Of a stretch of 64,000 nt of DNA, positions 10,235 to 19,002 are shown in pieces (the first letter of the stretch is position 1; the number at the start of each line of letters is the position of its first letter). The notes beneath the pieces are model-generated. The model searched no databases, was not told the DNA's origin, and saw only the letters and a program-made list of their open reading frames with translations. Both the position numbers and the translations under genes were made by a program. Source of the DNA: Roseibium sp. HPY-6 (GTDB lineage: Bacteria; Pseudomonadota; Alphaproteobacteria; Rhizobiales; Stappiaceae); contig NZ_JBEWCD010000001.1 of the NCBI RefSeq assembly GCF_040530035.1, positions 2,046,001-2,110,000 of the forward strand, in the 5' to 3' direction.

Positions 10235-12640
10235 ATGAGCCTGGATGAAACAGCAAAAAGCGGCGACCTGGAGTACGACTTGTTAAAGTCGTATCGCCCT
10301 TTTCCAGGCGTTTCCGACGAACTGCTTGATCCGAGCGGCACGGTCCGACCGGTCTGGAGGCCGTTTCTTGACCATCTGTCCTCACTGTCCGCAGAAGACA
10401 TCAGCGACCGGTTTGCGCGCGGCAATCAGTACCTCAACGACGCCGGCGTATACTTTCGGCAATACGGACAAGATGGCGCACTGGAGCGCGAATGGCCTCT
10501 CAGTCATATTCCGGTAATCATCGGCGAGAGCGACTGGCAAACGATTGCCGAGGGCTTGGTTCAGCGCGCGGAACTTCTGGAAAAGGTCGTTGGTGATCTT
10601 TACGGCGAAAACCGGCTCGTCACCAATGGATACCTGCCTGCAAGCCTGATCGCTGAGAGTCCGGAATGGCAGCGCCCGCTCGTCGGCATCACGCCGCGTT
10701 CGGGTCATTTTCTGCATTTCCTGGCGTTCGAAATCGGTCGTGGTCCGGATGGCACATGGTGGGTCTTGTCTGACAGGGCACAGGCTCCTTCCGGAGCTGG
10801 TTTTGCCCTTGAAAACCGGGTCGCCACGGGCCGGGTCTTCAACGAATATTTCGCCAAGGCAAATGTGCACCGTCTTGCCGGGTTCTTCCGCAGGTTCCGG
10901 GATCAGGTCCTGGACTTGCGCGGCGAACAGGACAGCCGCGTCTCGATCCTTACGCCGGGTCCGCTGAACGACACTTACTTCGAGCATGCCTATATCGCAC
11001 GCTATCTCGGCTTCATGCTCCTCGAAGGAGAGGATCTGACGGTCGAGAACGGTCATCTGATGGTACGGACAGTCGCCGGGCTGAAACCGGTCAGCGTGCT
11101 TTGGCGCCGCCTCGATTCTGCCTGGACCGATCCCGTTGAATTGAACGAGGAATCGCATATCGGCACGCCCGGGTTGGTCCAGGCCGTGCGCGAGGGCACC
11201 GTGACGATGGTCAACGCACTCGGCACGGGCATTCTGGAAACCCGCGCCCTGCTTGCCTTCCTGCCGCGCATTTGTGAGCAGCTGTTAGGGACCGGATTGA
11301 AGCTGCCCAACGTCGCCACCTGGTGGTGCGGAGAAGAAACCACCCGGTCCTATGTTAAGGAACATGCCGCGGCGATGATGTTTAGTCCGGCGCTCTCGAC
11401 CGCGCTGCCCTTCACGTCTGGACAGACCGACTTTATCGGCAAGGATTCAGACAGGTTTCAAAAGGGCATCCTGGAAAACTGGATCGACTCGGAAAAGGGC
11501 GGCCTCGTCGCTCAGGAAGCTGTCACGCTCTCTACGACACCGGCTTACCACGACGGCTTGCTCGTCCCGCGTCCAATGAGCCTGCGCGTCTTCCTGGCGC
11601 GTACCCACGAGGGCTGGGAAGTCATGTCCGGCGGATTTGCCCGGATCGGCAAGGCGGAAAGCGCGAGTGCAATCGCGATGCAGGCGGGTGGTTCTGCCGC
11701 CGATGTCTGGATCGTCGGAAAGCGCAAGCTTGCGATGGACACCCTGCTTCACCAAAGCGAATCTCCTTTCTTCAAGTCGCAGTCCGGCGCCCTTCCCTCC
11801 CGGGCCGCGGATAATCTTTTCTGGCTCGGAAGGTATGTGGAGCGAGCAGAAGGAGCGGTTCGTTTGCTGCGTGCCTATCACGCGCGCCTCCTGGAGACAG
11901 CCGATCCGGAAGCACCCCTGATCTCGCGCACGGCCGACTATCTTGAAGACATCGGCGTCGCCCCCGAGGCCCCGATCCCGGACGGGCTGTGTGCCATGCT
12001 GCAGTCTGCCGTGAACAGTGCCGGCAAGGTTCGTGACCGTTTTTCAGTTGATGGCTGGCTTGCCCTCAACGACCTCGCGCAGACAGCCAATGGTGCGCGA
12101 CAGATCATGAAGGACAACGCGGATGTGCCCCGCGCAATGAGCCTTTTGCTGCGCAAGATCACCGGGTTTTCTGGGCTGGTGCACGAAAACATGTACCGCT
12201 TCACCGGGTGGCGTTTCCTGAGCATTGGTCGTGCGCTGGAAAGAGCAAACAGAATGGCGGATCTGTTGTCCGGCTTCACCGGCCCCGATGCACCCGATGG
12301 AGCTCTGGAGTTGTTGCTCGAGGTCGGTGACAGCGCCATGTCCATGAGCCGCCGCTATGCTGTGTCTCTTTCGCACGCGACTGTTCTCGACCTGCTGGCG
12401 ATGGACCCGAAGAACCCGCGCTCGGTGATGTATCAGCTCACGGATATGAAAGACCATATCAGCGTACTTCCCGGCGCTTCTGAAAACGGCTATCTGTCCG
12501 ATCTTGCCCGCGCTGTCCTGCAGGTTCACACGAGCCTTGCCGTTGCGACGCCCGAAACCCTGACACCGGAAACACTCGACGAATTGAGGGACCAGATCGC
12601 GTTTCTCTCGGTCGAGCTTTCCGATACATATATTCGATAG
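10235..12640 (+). CDS. Circularly permuted ATP-grasp and Alpha-E (DUF403) fusion protein
   Basis: An 801-aa fusion. Residues ~40-480 match the circularly permuted ATP-grasp family (DUF404/DUF407): RPVWRPFLDHL, FYGxEN-like LYGENRLV, HFLAFEIGRGPDGTWWVLSDRAQAPSGAG, RLDSAW and GIGETRA-like GTGILETRA. Residues ~510-800 are the Alpha-E helical domain (SRAADNLFWLGRYVERAE, SSYRFTGWRFLSIGRALERANRM). In many genomes the two are separate neighbouring genes. It sits 42 bp after the DUF2126 gene and 37 bp before a second transglutaminase gene. The expected chemistry is ATP-dependent amide bond formation; the product is unknown. Confidence 0.9.
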   Translation: MSLDETAKSGDLEYDLLKSYRPFPGVSDELLDPSGTVRPVWRPFLDHLSSLSAEDISDRFARGNQYLNDAGVYFRQYGQDGALEREWPLSHIPVIIGESDWQTIAEGLVQRAELLEKVVGDLYGENRLVTNGYLPASLIAESPEWQRPLVGITPRSGHFLHFLAFEIGRGPDGTWWVLSDRAQAPSGAGFALENRVATGRVFNEYFAKANVHRLAGFFRRFRDQVLDLRGEQDSRVSILTPGPLNDTYFEHAYIARYLGFMLLEGEDLTVENGHLMVRTVAGLKPVSVLWRRLDSAWTDPVELNEESHIGTPGLVQAVREGTVTMVNALGTGILETRALLAFLPRICEQLLGTGLKLPNVATWWCGEETTRSYVKEHAAAMMFSPALSTALPFTSGQTDFIGKDSDRFQKGILENWIDSEKGGLVAQEAVTLSTTPAYHDGLLVPRPMSLRVFLARTHEGWEVMSGGFARIGKAESASAIAMQAGGSAADVWIVGKRKLAMDTLLHQSESPFFKSQSGALPSRAADNLFWLGRYVERAEGAVRLLRAYHARLLETADPEAPLISRTADYLEDIGVAPEAPIPDGLCAMLQSAVNSAGKVRDRFSVDGWLALNDLAQTANGARQIMKDNADVPRAMSLLLRKITGFSGLVHENMYRFTGWRFLSIGRALERANRMADLLSGFTGPDAPDGALELLLEVGDSAMSMSRRYAVSLSHATVLDLLAMDPKNPRSVMYQLTDMKDHISVLPGASENGYLSDLARAVLQVHTSLAVATPETLTPETLDELRDQIAFLSVELSDTYIR

Positions 12641-12677
12641 CCCGGTTTTCCGCCGGGCCGACATTTGAGAGTCAAAC

Positions 12678-13553
12678 GTGCTTTATGACGTAAGCCTGGA
12701 AATTACGTACGACTACGCCAGTGCCGCGTACTCAGGTCGACACGCGCTGCGTCTGCTGCCCGCAACAATTGCTGGTGAGCAAAGGCTTCTGTCGTCCAGT
12801 ATCAGGCTTTCTCCGGGACCAACCGAACGAAGGGACCGCAAGGACTTTTTCGACAACGCCGTCACTGACGTCATTTATCGCAGATCCCACAGCGAGTTGA
12901 CGTTCAGACTGGCCGCCAGGATCGAGCGAACCGCGACACCTGAGGAGCTCGACATTTCACCGCCACTTCCGGTGCTGGCAAGAGAATTGGCAAACGTTCA
13001 GTCACTCGGACCCGATGAGCCGGTCCATTTTCTGACAGCCTCTCCAAGGCTCCCGCTCGATCCCGCCTTCGCCGTCTATGCCCAGGAACATATCAGTCCG
13101 GGGTGTACGGCACTTTCCGCCATCGAAACGATCGGCAAAGCGCTGCATGAGGATCTGGAGTTCGACGCGGAAGCTACAACGGTAGATACGCCCGCGCTCG
13201 AAGCCTTCGAGCGCCGGCATGGTGTTTGTCAGGACTTTTCGCACATCATGATTGCCTGCCTGCGCAGCATCGGTATTCCGGCAGGCTATGTCAGCGGTTT
13301 TTTACGGACGATCCCGCCTGAAGGACAACCGCGTCTTGAAGGTGCCGATGCCATGCATGCCTGGGTCCGCGCCTGGTGTGGAATCGAAGTTGGCTGGGTC
13401 GAATACGACCCGACCAACGCGCTTCGGGTAGGGCAGGATCATATCGTGGTTGCAAGGGGCCGGGACTACGGGGACGCGGCGCCCGTGAAAGGCGTATTGC
13501 GCACGGCGGGTACACAGACCACGGGCCACAAGGTGGATGTGATTCCAAGGTAG
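12678..13553 (+). CDS. Transglutaminase family protein (cysteine peptidase-like)
   Basis: A 291-aa protein with an N-terminal beta region (MLYDVSLEITYDY) and a transglutaminase core whose triad is visible as Cys184 (HGVCQDFSH), His227 (AMHAWVRAW) and Asp244 (VEYDPTNAL). It begins with GTG at 12678. As the third gene of the operon it probably hydrolyses or transfers the peptide or isopeptide bond made by the ATP-grasp and DUF2126 partners. The active-site residues are all present. It is followed by about 300 bp holding a palindromic repeat and convergent sugar-transport genes. Confidence 0.88.
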   Translation: MLYDVSLEITYDYASAAYSGRHALRLLPATIAGEQRLLSSSIRLSPGPTERRDRKDFFDNAVTDVIYRRSHSELTFRLAARIERTATPEELDISPPLPVLARELANVQSLGPDEPVHFLTASPRLPLDPAFAVYAQEHISPGCTALSAIETIGKALHEDLEFDAEATTVDTPALEAFERRHGVCQDFSHIMIACLRSIGIPAGYVSGFLRTIPPEGQPRLEGADAMHAWVRAWCGIEVGWVEYDPTNALRVGQDHIVVARGRDYGDAAPVKGVLRTAGTQTTGHKVDVIPR

Positions 13554-13855
13554 AATCTGCTGCTGCTTTTTGGAAATGCCATCTGGTTTACGTCACTGAG
13601 GAAACGGCATAATTCCTCGTGACACCAGGTCGGAACACGGAATTTCTTCCTGGATTTGTCACCCCGGTTTGCCGTGCAAACGGCAGGACCGGGATCGAGT
13701 ACCCCGTGAGGCCGAAGACTAAAAAATACCGGAAACAAGAACTTACTGGGGTCCGGCGTTCCGCTTCGCTTCAGCCGGAATGACAAGTCTGTTGATGGGA
13801 GATCGCCTCGCGAGGTCTGTTGCGAGGCGAACAGGACAGCAATCGTTGAGGCTCG
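13554..13855. other. Convergent intergenic region with a dispersed repeat
   Basis: Between two converging operons. It holds one copy of the GTCATYCCGG-bounded repeat (13658-13784); I see no gene and no separate canonical terminator. The stem-loops of the repeat may serve termination in both directions. Confidence 0.6.
13658..13784 (-). repeat. Dispersed palindromic repeat, copy A
   Basis: Read on the minus strand it opens GTCATTCCGGCTGAAGCG and closes with CCGGGGTGAC-like bases, with ACCCCAGTAAG and a TCGATCCCGGTCCTGCCG segment inside. It is the same length (127 bp) as copy D at 60488-60614 and aligns with it along most of its length, in the opposite orientation. Confidence 0.7.
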
Positions 13856-14914
13856 TCAGCGTATGGCCTGGTTCTCCGCGTCGAAGAAATGCATGCGCTT
13901 TTCATCGAACTTCAGGCCAATTCTGGCGCCTTCTTCGATCGTCTCACTGCCGCTTATTCTGACAAGAATGGTTTCAAGGCCGTCCAGGGCAACATAGAGG
14001 AAGATGTCCGCGCCGAGATATTCGGCAACTTCAACGGTTCCGCTGCAATGGCCTTCCCCCTCAGCGACGATCGTCATGTGCTCAGGGCGAATGCCGAGCT
14101 TGACCGGTTGCTGCGTCAGTTCGGCATGCGGATAATGACCACCGCCATGCCCCTGCAGCGAGAACTGATCACCAGAGACCGAACATGGCAGCACATTCAT
14201 TTTCGGCGAGCCGATAAACTGCGCAACGAAAAGGTTGTCCGGTCTTTCGTAGAGTTCGCGCGGCGAACCGACCTGTTCGATCCGGCCAGCCTGCAGAACC
14301 ACGATCTTGTCCGCCAGCGTCATCGCCTCGACCTGATCGTGGGTGACGTAAATCATCGTGGTGCCGAGGCTTTTGTGGAGACGCGCAACCTCAAATCGCA
14401 TCTCAACCCGAAGCGCGGCATCAAGGTTGGAAAGCGGTTCGTCGAACAGAAACGCGCTCGGTTCGCGCACAATCGCGCGACCGATGGCAACGCGTTGGCG
14501 CTGCCCTCCCGACAGAGCCTTTGGCCGGCGGTCCAGATAGTCGTCAAGCTTCAGAACTTCGGCCGCCGCATTGACCTTGTTTTCAATTTCTGGCTTTGGG
14601 ACACCTGCCGTTTTCAGACCGAAGCCGACATTTTCGCGCACGGACATGTGCGGATAAAGGGCGTAGGACTGGAACACCATTGAGAGACCACGCCCTGATG
14701 GCGGAAGAGCCGTGACGTCCTTGCTGTCGATCTCGATCGATCCCCGGCTGGTCTCCTCAAGGCCTGAAATCAGGCGCAGCAGCGTCGATTTTCCGCAGCC
14801 GGAAGGGCCGACAAAAATGACAAACTCACCGTCCTGAATATCCAGATCTATGCCCTTGATGACCTGGAGATCGCCGAACCATTTTTCGACCTTGTTGAGC
14901 TGTATCGCGCCCAT
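13856..14914 (-). CDS. Sugar ABC transporter ATPase, UgpC/MalK/AglK family
   Basis: A 352-aa ATPase of the carbohydrate (CUT1) importers. Walker A is GPSGCGKST, the signature [14 protein letters not shown], Walker [12 protein letters not shown], the switch His is in VTHDQVEAM, and a C-terminal regulatory (TOBE) region includes LGIRPEHM. It is the last gene of the minus-strand operon lacI - binding protein - two permeases - hydrolase - ATPase, starting 20 bp after the hydrolase stop. It powers the import catalysed by the two permeases upstream; substrate specificity is not set by this subunit. Confidence 0.92.
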   Translation of the reverse strand: MGAIQLNKVEKWFGDLQVIKGIDLDIQDGEFVIFVGPSGCGKSTLLRLISGLEETSRGSIEIDSKDVTALPPSGRGLSMVFQSYALYPHMSVRENVGFGLKTAGVPKPEIENKVNAAAEVLKLDDYLDRRPKALSGGQRQRVAIGRAIVREPSAFLFDEPLSNLDAALRVEMRFEVARLHKSLGTTMIYVTHDQVEAMTLADKIVVLQAGRIEQVGSPRELYERPDNLFVAQFIGSPKMNVLPCSVSGDQFSLQGHGGGHYPHAELTQQPVKLGIRPEHMTIVAEGEGHCSGTVEVAEYLGADIFLYVALDGLETILVRISGSETIEEGARIGLKFDEKRMHFFDAENQAIR

Positions 14915-14934
14915 GCCTTATGTCCTCCGGCTTG

Positions 14935-16224
14935 TTATGCTGCTTGTTCAACATGTGTTGGGGATGCCCAGGTCAGCCAGATGGCTGCCGTCCACGAAAA
15001 GGTGCCTCCTCCGGCACCTGCCGCCGTTTCCGGGCTGAAATATTCGGCAAAGCCGCTCGCTTCGACGAGCCGTGCCGTATCATTTCTCAACCTTTCCGCG
15101 CGTACGCTGTCACCGACTTCGGCAAAGCCCCTGGCGATCATGTAGTTCACCATGGCCCAAACCGGACCCCGCCAGTATCTGAGCGGTTCATAGCTGGTAT
15201 GTTCCGGATCGTAGGATGGCATCAGGTAGCGCACCTTTTCGGCGATCCTGTCAAAATGCCCCTGGAGCGAAACCAGCGTTTCCTGATCGGCAATGCCGGC
15301 ATAGGGAGCAAGGAACGACATGCTCGAAATCCCGTTGGTGTGCTTGCCGGATCTCCGGTCCAGCGCAACGTGAGCTTTCAGATCGTCGTGCCAAAGGGTT
15401 TTCACCCCCGTCTCCATGCGGTTGATCCATCCCTTGATTTCATCCGCTTCCGCGTCTTTGCCCAGTCTTTCGGCCAACGTCAGAAGGTCGCGGGATGCCC
15501 GCAGGAAGATGAATGTGACGCCCGGATCGGCGACGAAGAAGGGACAGGTTCGCGCAACCTCGGCCGGGTCCCATCCGACATTCCGGCAGGCGGCCATGAT
15601 GCTCAGATACCTGTCGTAGTCTTCCTTGTGCGGCCGCATCGCCGGGTCGACATGAGATGTATCCTTGCGCTCATAGGGCTCGATGTCCTGCACCACAACG
15701 GCACGCAGAGCATCGTCCCAGTCCGGCAGGTTGTCGCGGCCAGATTCCCAGGGATGGATGACGGACATGGCACCCTTTGCCTCCGGATCCCGGTAGGCAA
15801 GGAACCACCGGTGCCAGTTCATGAGACTGGGAAAGAGGGCAGCGGCGCGGCCGAGCGCTTTCCCGCTGGTATCGTTATCGACAAGATCGCGGATAACTGT
15901 GGCCGCAACCGGCGGCTGCGAATGGCCCGAACTCGGGATGGGCCCGCCATTTGTTCCCCAGACGGAAGGACCAGGAAAGTAGCTTGGGTCATCTTTTCGA
16001 AAGAGAATGTGAGGAACCATTCCGTCCCGCCATTGCCCTTCGAAAAGCATTTCGATTTCCCGCCACGCCCGATCCTGATCGAAGGTTGCGAAACCAAGAG
16101 CCACGAACACCGAATCCCAGTTCCACTGATAAGGGTAGAGGCCTTTGGTCGGTACCGTGTATCCGCCCTGATCGTTTTCGATCAGGATGGATCTTGCTGT
16201 TTGATCTAAGTCTGCGCTTGACAC
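14935..16224 (-). CDS. GH63-type (alpha/alpha)6-barrel glycosidase, possibly glucosyl/mannosylglycerate hydrolase
   Basis: A 429-aa cytoplasmic enzyme (no signal peptide) of the trehalase/GH63 clan. Seen motifs: WNWDS (34-38), HPWESGRDN (158-165) with Asp164 as likely general acid, YWRGPVW (350-356), and EYFSPETAAGAGGGTFSWTA near 394-413 with Glu394 as likely general base. The short length fits the bacterial mannosylglycerate/glucosylglycerate hydrolases of GH63 rather than full trehalases or glucosidase I. It lies inside a sugar ABC operon, and a glycerate 2-kinase gene lies 8 kb upstream on the same strand, which fits a glycerate-releasing reaction. Specificity is inference. Confidence 0.75.
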   Translation of the reverse strand: MSSADLDQTARSILIENDQGGYTVPTKGLYPYQWNWDSVFVALGFATFDQDRAWREIEMLFEGQWRDGMVPHILFRKDDPSYFPGPSVWGTNGGPIPSSGHSQPPVAATVIRDLVDNDTSGKALGRAAALFPSLMNWHRWFLAYRDPEAKGAMSVIHPWESGRDNLPDWDDALRAVVVQDIEPYERKDTSHVDPAMRPHKEDYDRYLSIMAACRNVGWDPAEVARTCPFFVADPGVTFIFLRASRDLLTLAERLGKDAEADEIKGWINRMETGVKTLWHDDLKAHVALDRRSGKHTNGISSMSFLAPYAGIADQETLVSLQGHFDRIAEKVRYLMPSYDPEHTSYEPLRYWRGPVWAMVNYMIARGFAEVGDSVRAERLRNDTARLVEASGFAEYFSPETAAGAGGGTFSWTAAIWLTWASPTHVEQAA

Positions 16225-16263
16225 AGATTTCTCCTTGGCCGGTGCGGCCGTTTCAAATTCGAT

Positions 16264-17496
16264 CTAACCCTTCACACTGCCGGCCGTCAGGCCCTGCACG
16301 AGGAAGCGTTCGAACCAGAGGAAAATGACGAGGACGGGCACGGTCGCAATCACCGCGCCCGCCATGAGGTGCTGACGAGGCACCTCGGAGGAATTGAGGG
16401 ACACGACACCGCGTGACAGTGTGAAGATGTCCGGATTGTCGAGGAACATGAAGGCGAACAGGAATTCATTCCAGGCGATCATGAAGACGTAGAGCGAAAC
16501 GGACGCCAGCGCCGGCAGCGACAACGGCAGTGTTATCTTCAGGATAACGCCAATCCGCGTCAGGCCGTCCATCAGACCGGCTTCTTCCAGCTCGGAAGGA
16601 ATTCCGCGGAAATAGCCCTGCAGCATGTAGAGAGCGACCGGGATCGTTGTTGCCGGATAGACGATCAACAGCCCGGTGAGCGTGTTGCGCAGACCGAGTT
16701 GGGAGAACACGGCGTAAAGCGGGATCACCAACACGATCGCAGGGACCATGTAGATCAACAGCACCGAGCGCGACAGGAACGCCTGTCCCGGAAACCGCAG
16801 CCTTGAAACCGCGTAAGCACCTGGAACGGAGAAAAGCAGCGTCAGCAACACCGTTGAAACGGAAACATAGGCTGAGACGAGCAGATAGCGGCCGAAGTTG
16901 AACTGGGTAAACAGCTCGACATAAGAGCGGAACAGCCCATCCAGCCCTTGCGAAAAGTCGATGGAAAGATCCAGCGGATTTGCCAAAAGGGTCTGCTGGC
17001 TCTTCAGAGAGGTCATCACCATCACATAGAACGGCAGTGCTACGATGATCGTGAAAATGACGAAGCCGACACCCTTGGCAATGCGGATATAGATCACTTC
17101 GCGTTCGTAGCGGCTCATGGCACCCAGGCTCGCGCCCGACAGGCAAACGCTTGTCGCCCAGGTGGCCCCTAGAACGAATACGATCAGCGCCAGAATCTGC
17201 CAGACCGGAACGGTACTCAGCGGCAGGGTAAAGGGTGCTGCGAAAGATCCGACCATTAAAATCACGAACAGCGTGATCGCGGCGATTGCCCAGGCCGGCA
17301 GGCCACCGCTTGAGCCGGCCGATTGCCGCCAGACGAACACCAGCGCGCTCACCAGACCTGCAATGCCCGCGGCCGTTGCCTGCGGCAGCGCGACCTCACC
17401 CGTAATCAGCGTCAGCGTGACGGCGATGACGACAATTCCCGTTACGCCCCAGATAAGGCCCGTGATGGCAGCAAGAAGGATACTCCCCGGTCTCAT
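16264..17496 (-). CDS. Sugar ABC transporter permease, AglG/MalG type with extra N-terminal helices
   Basis: A 410-aa inner-membrane permease. The C-terminal ~280 residues are a standard MalG-like subunit with the EAA loop (LEEAGLMDGLTRIGVILKITLPL) that docks the ATPase. The first ~120 residues add about four hydrophobic helices (LLAAITGLIWGVTGIVVIAV, and three more), making it longer than the usual ~280 aa. The ATG overlaps the stop of the partner permease by 4 bp, showing translational coupling. It pairs with the gene at 17493-18797 to form the channel. Confidence 0.9.
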   Translation of the reverse strand: MRPGSILLAAITGLIWGVTGIVVIAVTLTLITGEVALPQATAAGIAGLVSALVFVWRQSAGSSGGLPAWAIAAITLFVILMVGSFAAPFTLPLSTVPVWQILALIVFVLGATWATSVCLSGASLGAMSRYEREVIYIRIAKGVGFVIFTIIVALPFYVMVMTSLKSQQTLLANPLDLSIDFSQGLDGLFRSYVELFTQFNFGRYLLVSAYVSVSTVLLTLLFSVPGAYAVSRLRFPGQAFLSRSVLLIYMVPAIVLVIPLYAVFSQLGLRNTLTGLLIVYPATTIPVALYMLQGYFRGIPSELEEAGLMDGLTRIGVILKITLPLSLPALASVSLYVFMIAWNEFLFAFMFLDNPDIFTLSRGVVSLNSSEVPRQHLMAGAVIATVPVLVIFLWFERFLVQGLTAGSVKG

Positions 17497-18797
17497 AGCC
17501 CTTCCTCCTTCGGTGAGAAGCGGATGAACAGGGTCGCGAATGTCACCAGCACCACGAAGACCACGACCGCCACCGCGGCACCGGCTCCAAGGTTGGAGAG
17601 TGCAAATCCCTGTTCATAGACATCGACGGTGAGCGTCCTGGTTCCGGCATTGCCGCCGGTGAGCAGGAAGATGTCGTCGAACTTGTTGAACGTCCAGATG
17701 AACCTCAGCAGGAACAGCACAGACAGGATGCCCATCAGCTGCGGCAGCGACAGGTACCAGAACTGCTGCAACGGCGTCGCTCCGTCCATCTCGGCCGCTT
17801 CATACATATCCGTGTTGATCGACTGCATGCGCGCCAGAATGAACAGGAAGGACAGCGGAAAATACCGCCACGCCTCGAACGCGATCACGGTCGTCAGCGC
17901 CAGCGGAAACTCCATCGGTATGCCGAAGAGCGAGTACTCGATCGCCCGCTGACCGAAGAAATTGATCGGGTCGCTGACCACACCCATCTTGGTCAGAAGA
18001 GCATTCACCGTCCCGGAAAACGGATCGAACAGCACGACCCAGGTGAAAGCAACGGCAATCACCGGAGAGACATAGGGAAACAGGAAAAGTCCCCGGACGA
18101 ACCCTCTACCCTTGAAAACCGTGTTCAGCAGCTGTGCGGCGAAAAGGCCGAGGACCAGTGCCCCGCCTGTCCCGAAGATCGTGTAGTAGAATGTCACACG
18201 CAGAACCGACCAGAATTCCTCCGCGCTGAAGATCCGCTGAAAATTCTCAAAGGTGAAATCGAAACTCGTCAGGATGTTGTCCGCGTCGCCGGTTATGACC
18301 GGTTCGCTGGCGCGTTCAGGCCTGTTGGCTGCAAGAAAGGCATCCGTGACCGTGCCTTCGATCTTGAGTCGTTCGCGCCAACCCGGTTCAACCGTGCCGA
18401 TGGTGCAAGTCAGTGCACTTCCATTAAGGGTACAGACATCCGGCAGAAGCGAGACATTGAAGCCGTCCGGAATAGCGTCTGTCAGAACGACATCGCGGAC
18501 TTCCTCCTCCTGCGAGGAATTGCGTAGCCGGTATTCAAGCTCAGCGCTGTCTCCGGCGGCCTCGGGACCTCCGCGCAATCGTTCGTTGACCAGCACTGTC
18601 GGCGGACGCAGATCTGCAAGCTGAACCGGTTTGACACTGATCCAGAAGTTGGCAAGCAGGGGCCCGGCGACAATCATCAGGATGATGGCGAATGTGGGCG
18701 CCAGCATGAGATAGGCCAGCCACATCTCGCGGCGCTGCATGGGCCCAACACCTTTTGGCGGGCCCAGGGACTCCGAATTTTGATTCTGTGCGCTCAT
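17493..18797 (-). CDS. Sugar ABC transporter permease, AglF/MalF type with a large periplasmic insertion
   Basis: A 434-aa permease from ATG 18797 (MSAQNQNSES). TM1 is at about residues 25-55. Residues ~60-180 form a periplasmic loop containing a segment (about 84-152) that looks like a DUF11-type beta-sandwich repeat: LEYRLRNSS, VVLTDAIPDGFNV, VCTLNGSALTCTIGTVEPG with Cys122 and Cys131. The rest is a MalF-like core with the EAA loop (YEAAEMDGATPLQQFWYLSL). An open frame continues upstream to 19085 but is proline/arginine-rich, lies across the intercistronic hairpin and lacks resemblance, so I exclude it; ATG 18830 is an alternative start. Confidence 0.85.
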   Translation of the reverse strand: MSAQNQNSESLGPPKGVGPMQRREMWLAYLMLAPTFAIILMIVAGPLLANFWISVKPVQLADLRPPTVLVNERLRGGPEAAGDSAELEYRLRNSSQEEEVRDVVLTDAIPDGFNVSLLPDVCTLNGSALTCTIGTVEPGWRERLKIEGTVTDAFLAANRPERASEPVITGDADNILTSFDFTFENFQRIFSAEEFWSVLRVTFYYTIFGTGGALVLGLFAAQLLNTVFKGRGFVRGLFLFPYVSPVIAVAFTWVVLFDPFSGTVNALLTKMGVVSDPINFFGQRAIEYSLFGIPMEFPLALTTVIAFEAWRYFPLSFLFILARMQSINTDMYEAAEMDGATPLQQFWYLSLPQLMGILSVLFLLRFIWTFNKFDDIFLLTGGNAGTRTLTVDVYEQGFALSNLGAGAAVAVVVFVVLVTFATLFIRFSPKEEGL

Positions 18798-18906
18798 GGT
18801 TTCAGCTCTGCTTTTCTGCCCGTTTGCCATCTGAAATTCAGGGGGGCGTTGGGACAAACCGTCCCTCACCTCCCGCACGGCATGCGCGGGAAGAAGCACT
18901 TGGTGG

Positions 18907-18939
18907 GGATCGGGCACCTGTCGGCTTTGCGCCCGATCC
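18907..18939 (-). promoter_or_regulatory. Intercistronic stem-loop after the sugar-binding protein gene
   Basis: GGATCGGGC (18907-18915) pairs perfectly with GCCCGATCC (18931-18939) over a 15-base loop, in the 205-bp gap between the binding protein stop and the permease start. It lacks a T run. Like the hairpins after the other binding-protein genes in this window, it may raise binding-protein mRNA over the permease mRNA. Confidence 0.6.
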
Positions 18940-19002
18940 AAATGTTGCTGGTGGGTGGTGTTCCGCCGGGTAGCCGGAGGAACCACGTGCATTTTGTTGT
19001 TG

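Noticed and set aside
14920..16209. Plus-strand open frame (429 codons) opposite the GH63-like gene
   Set aside because: Same span as the real gene; lacks protein-family features.
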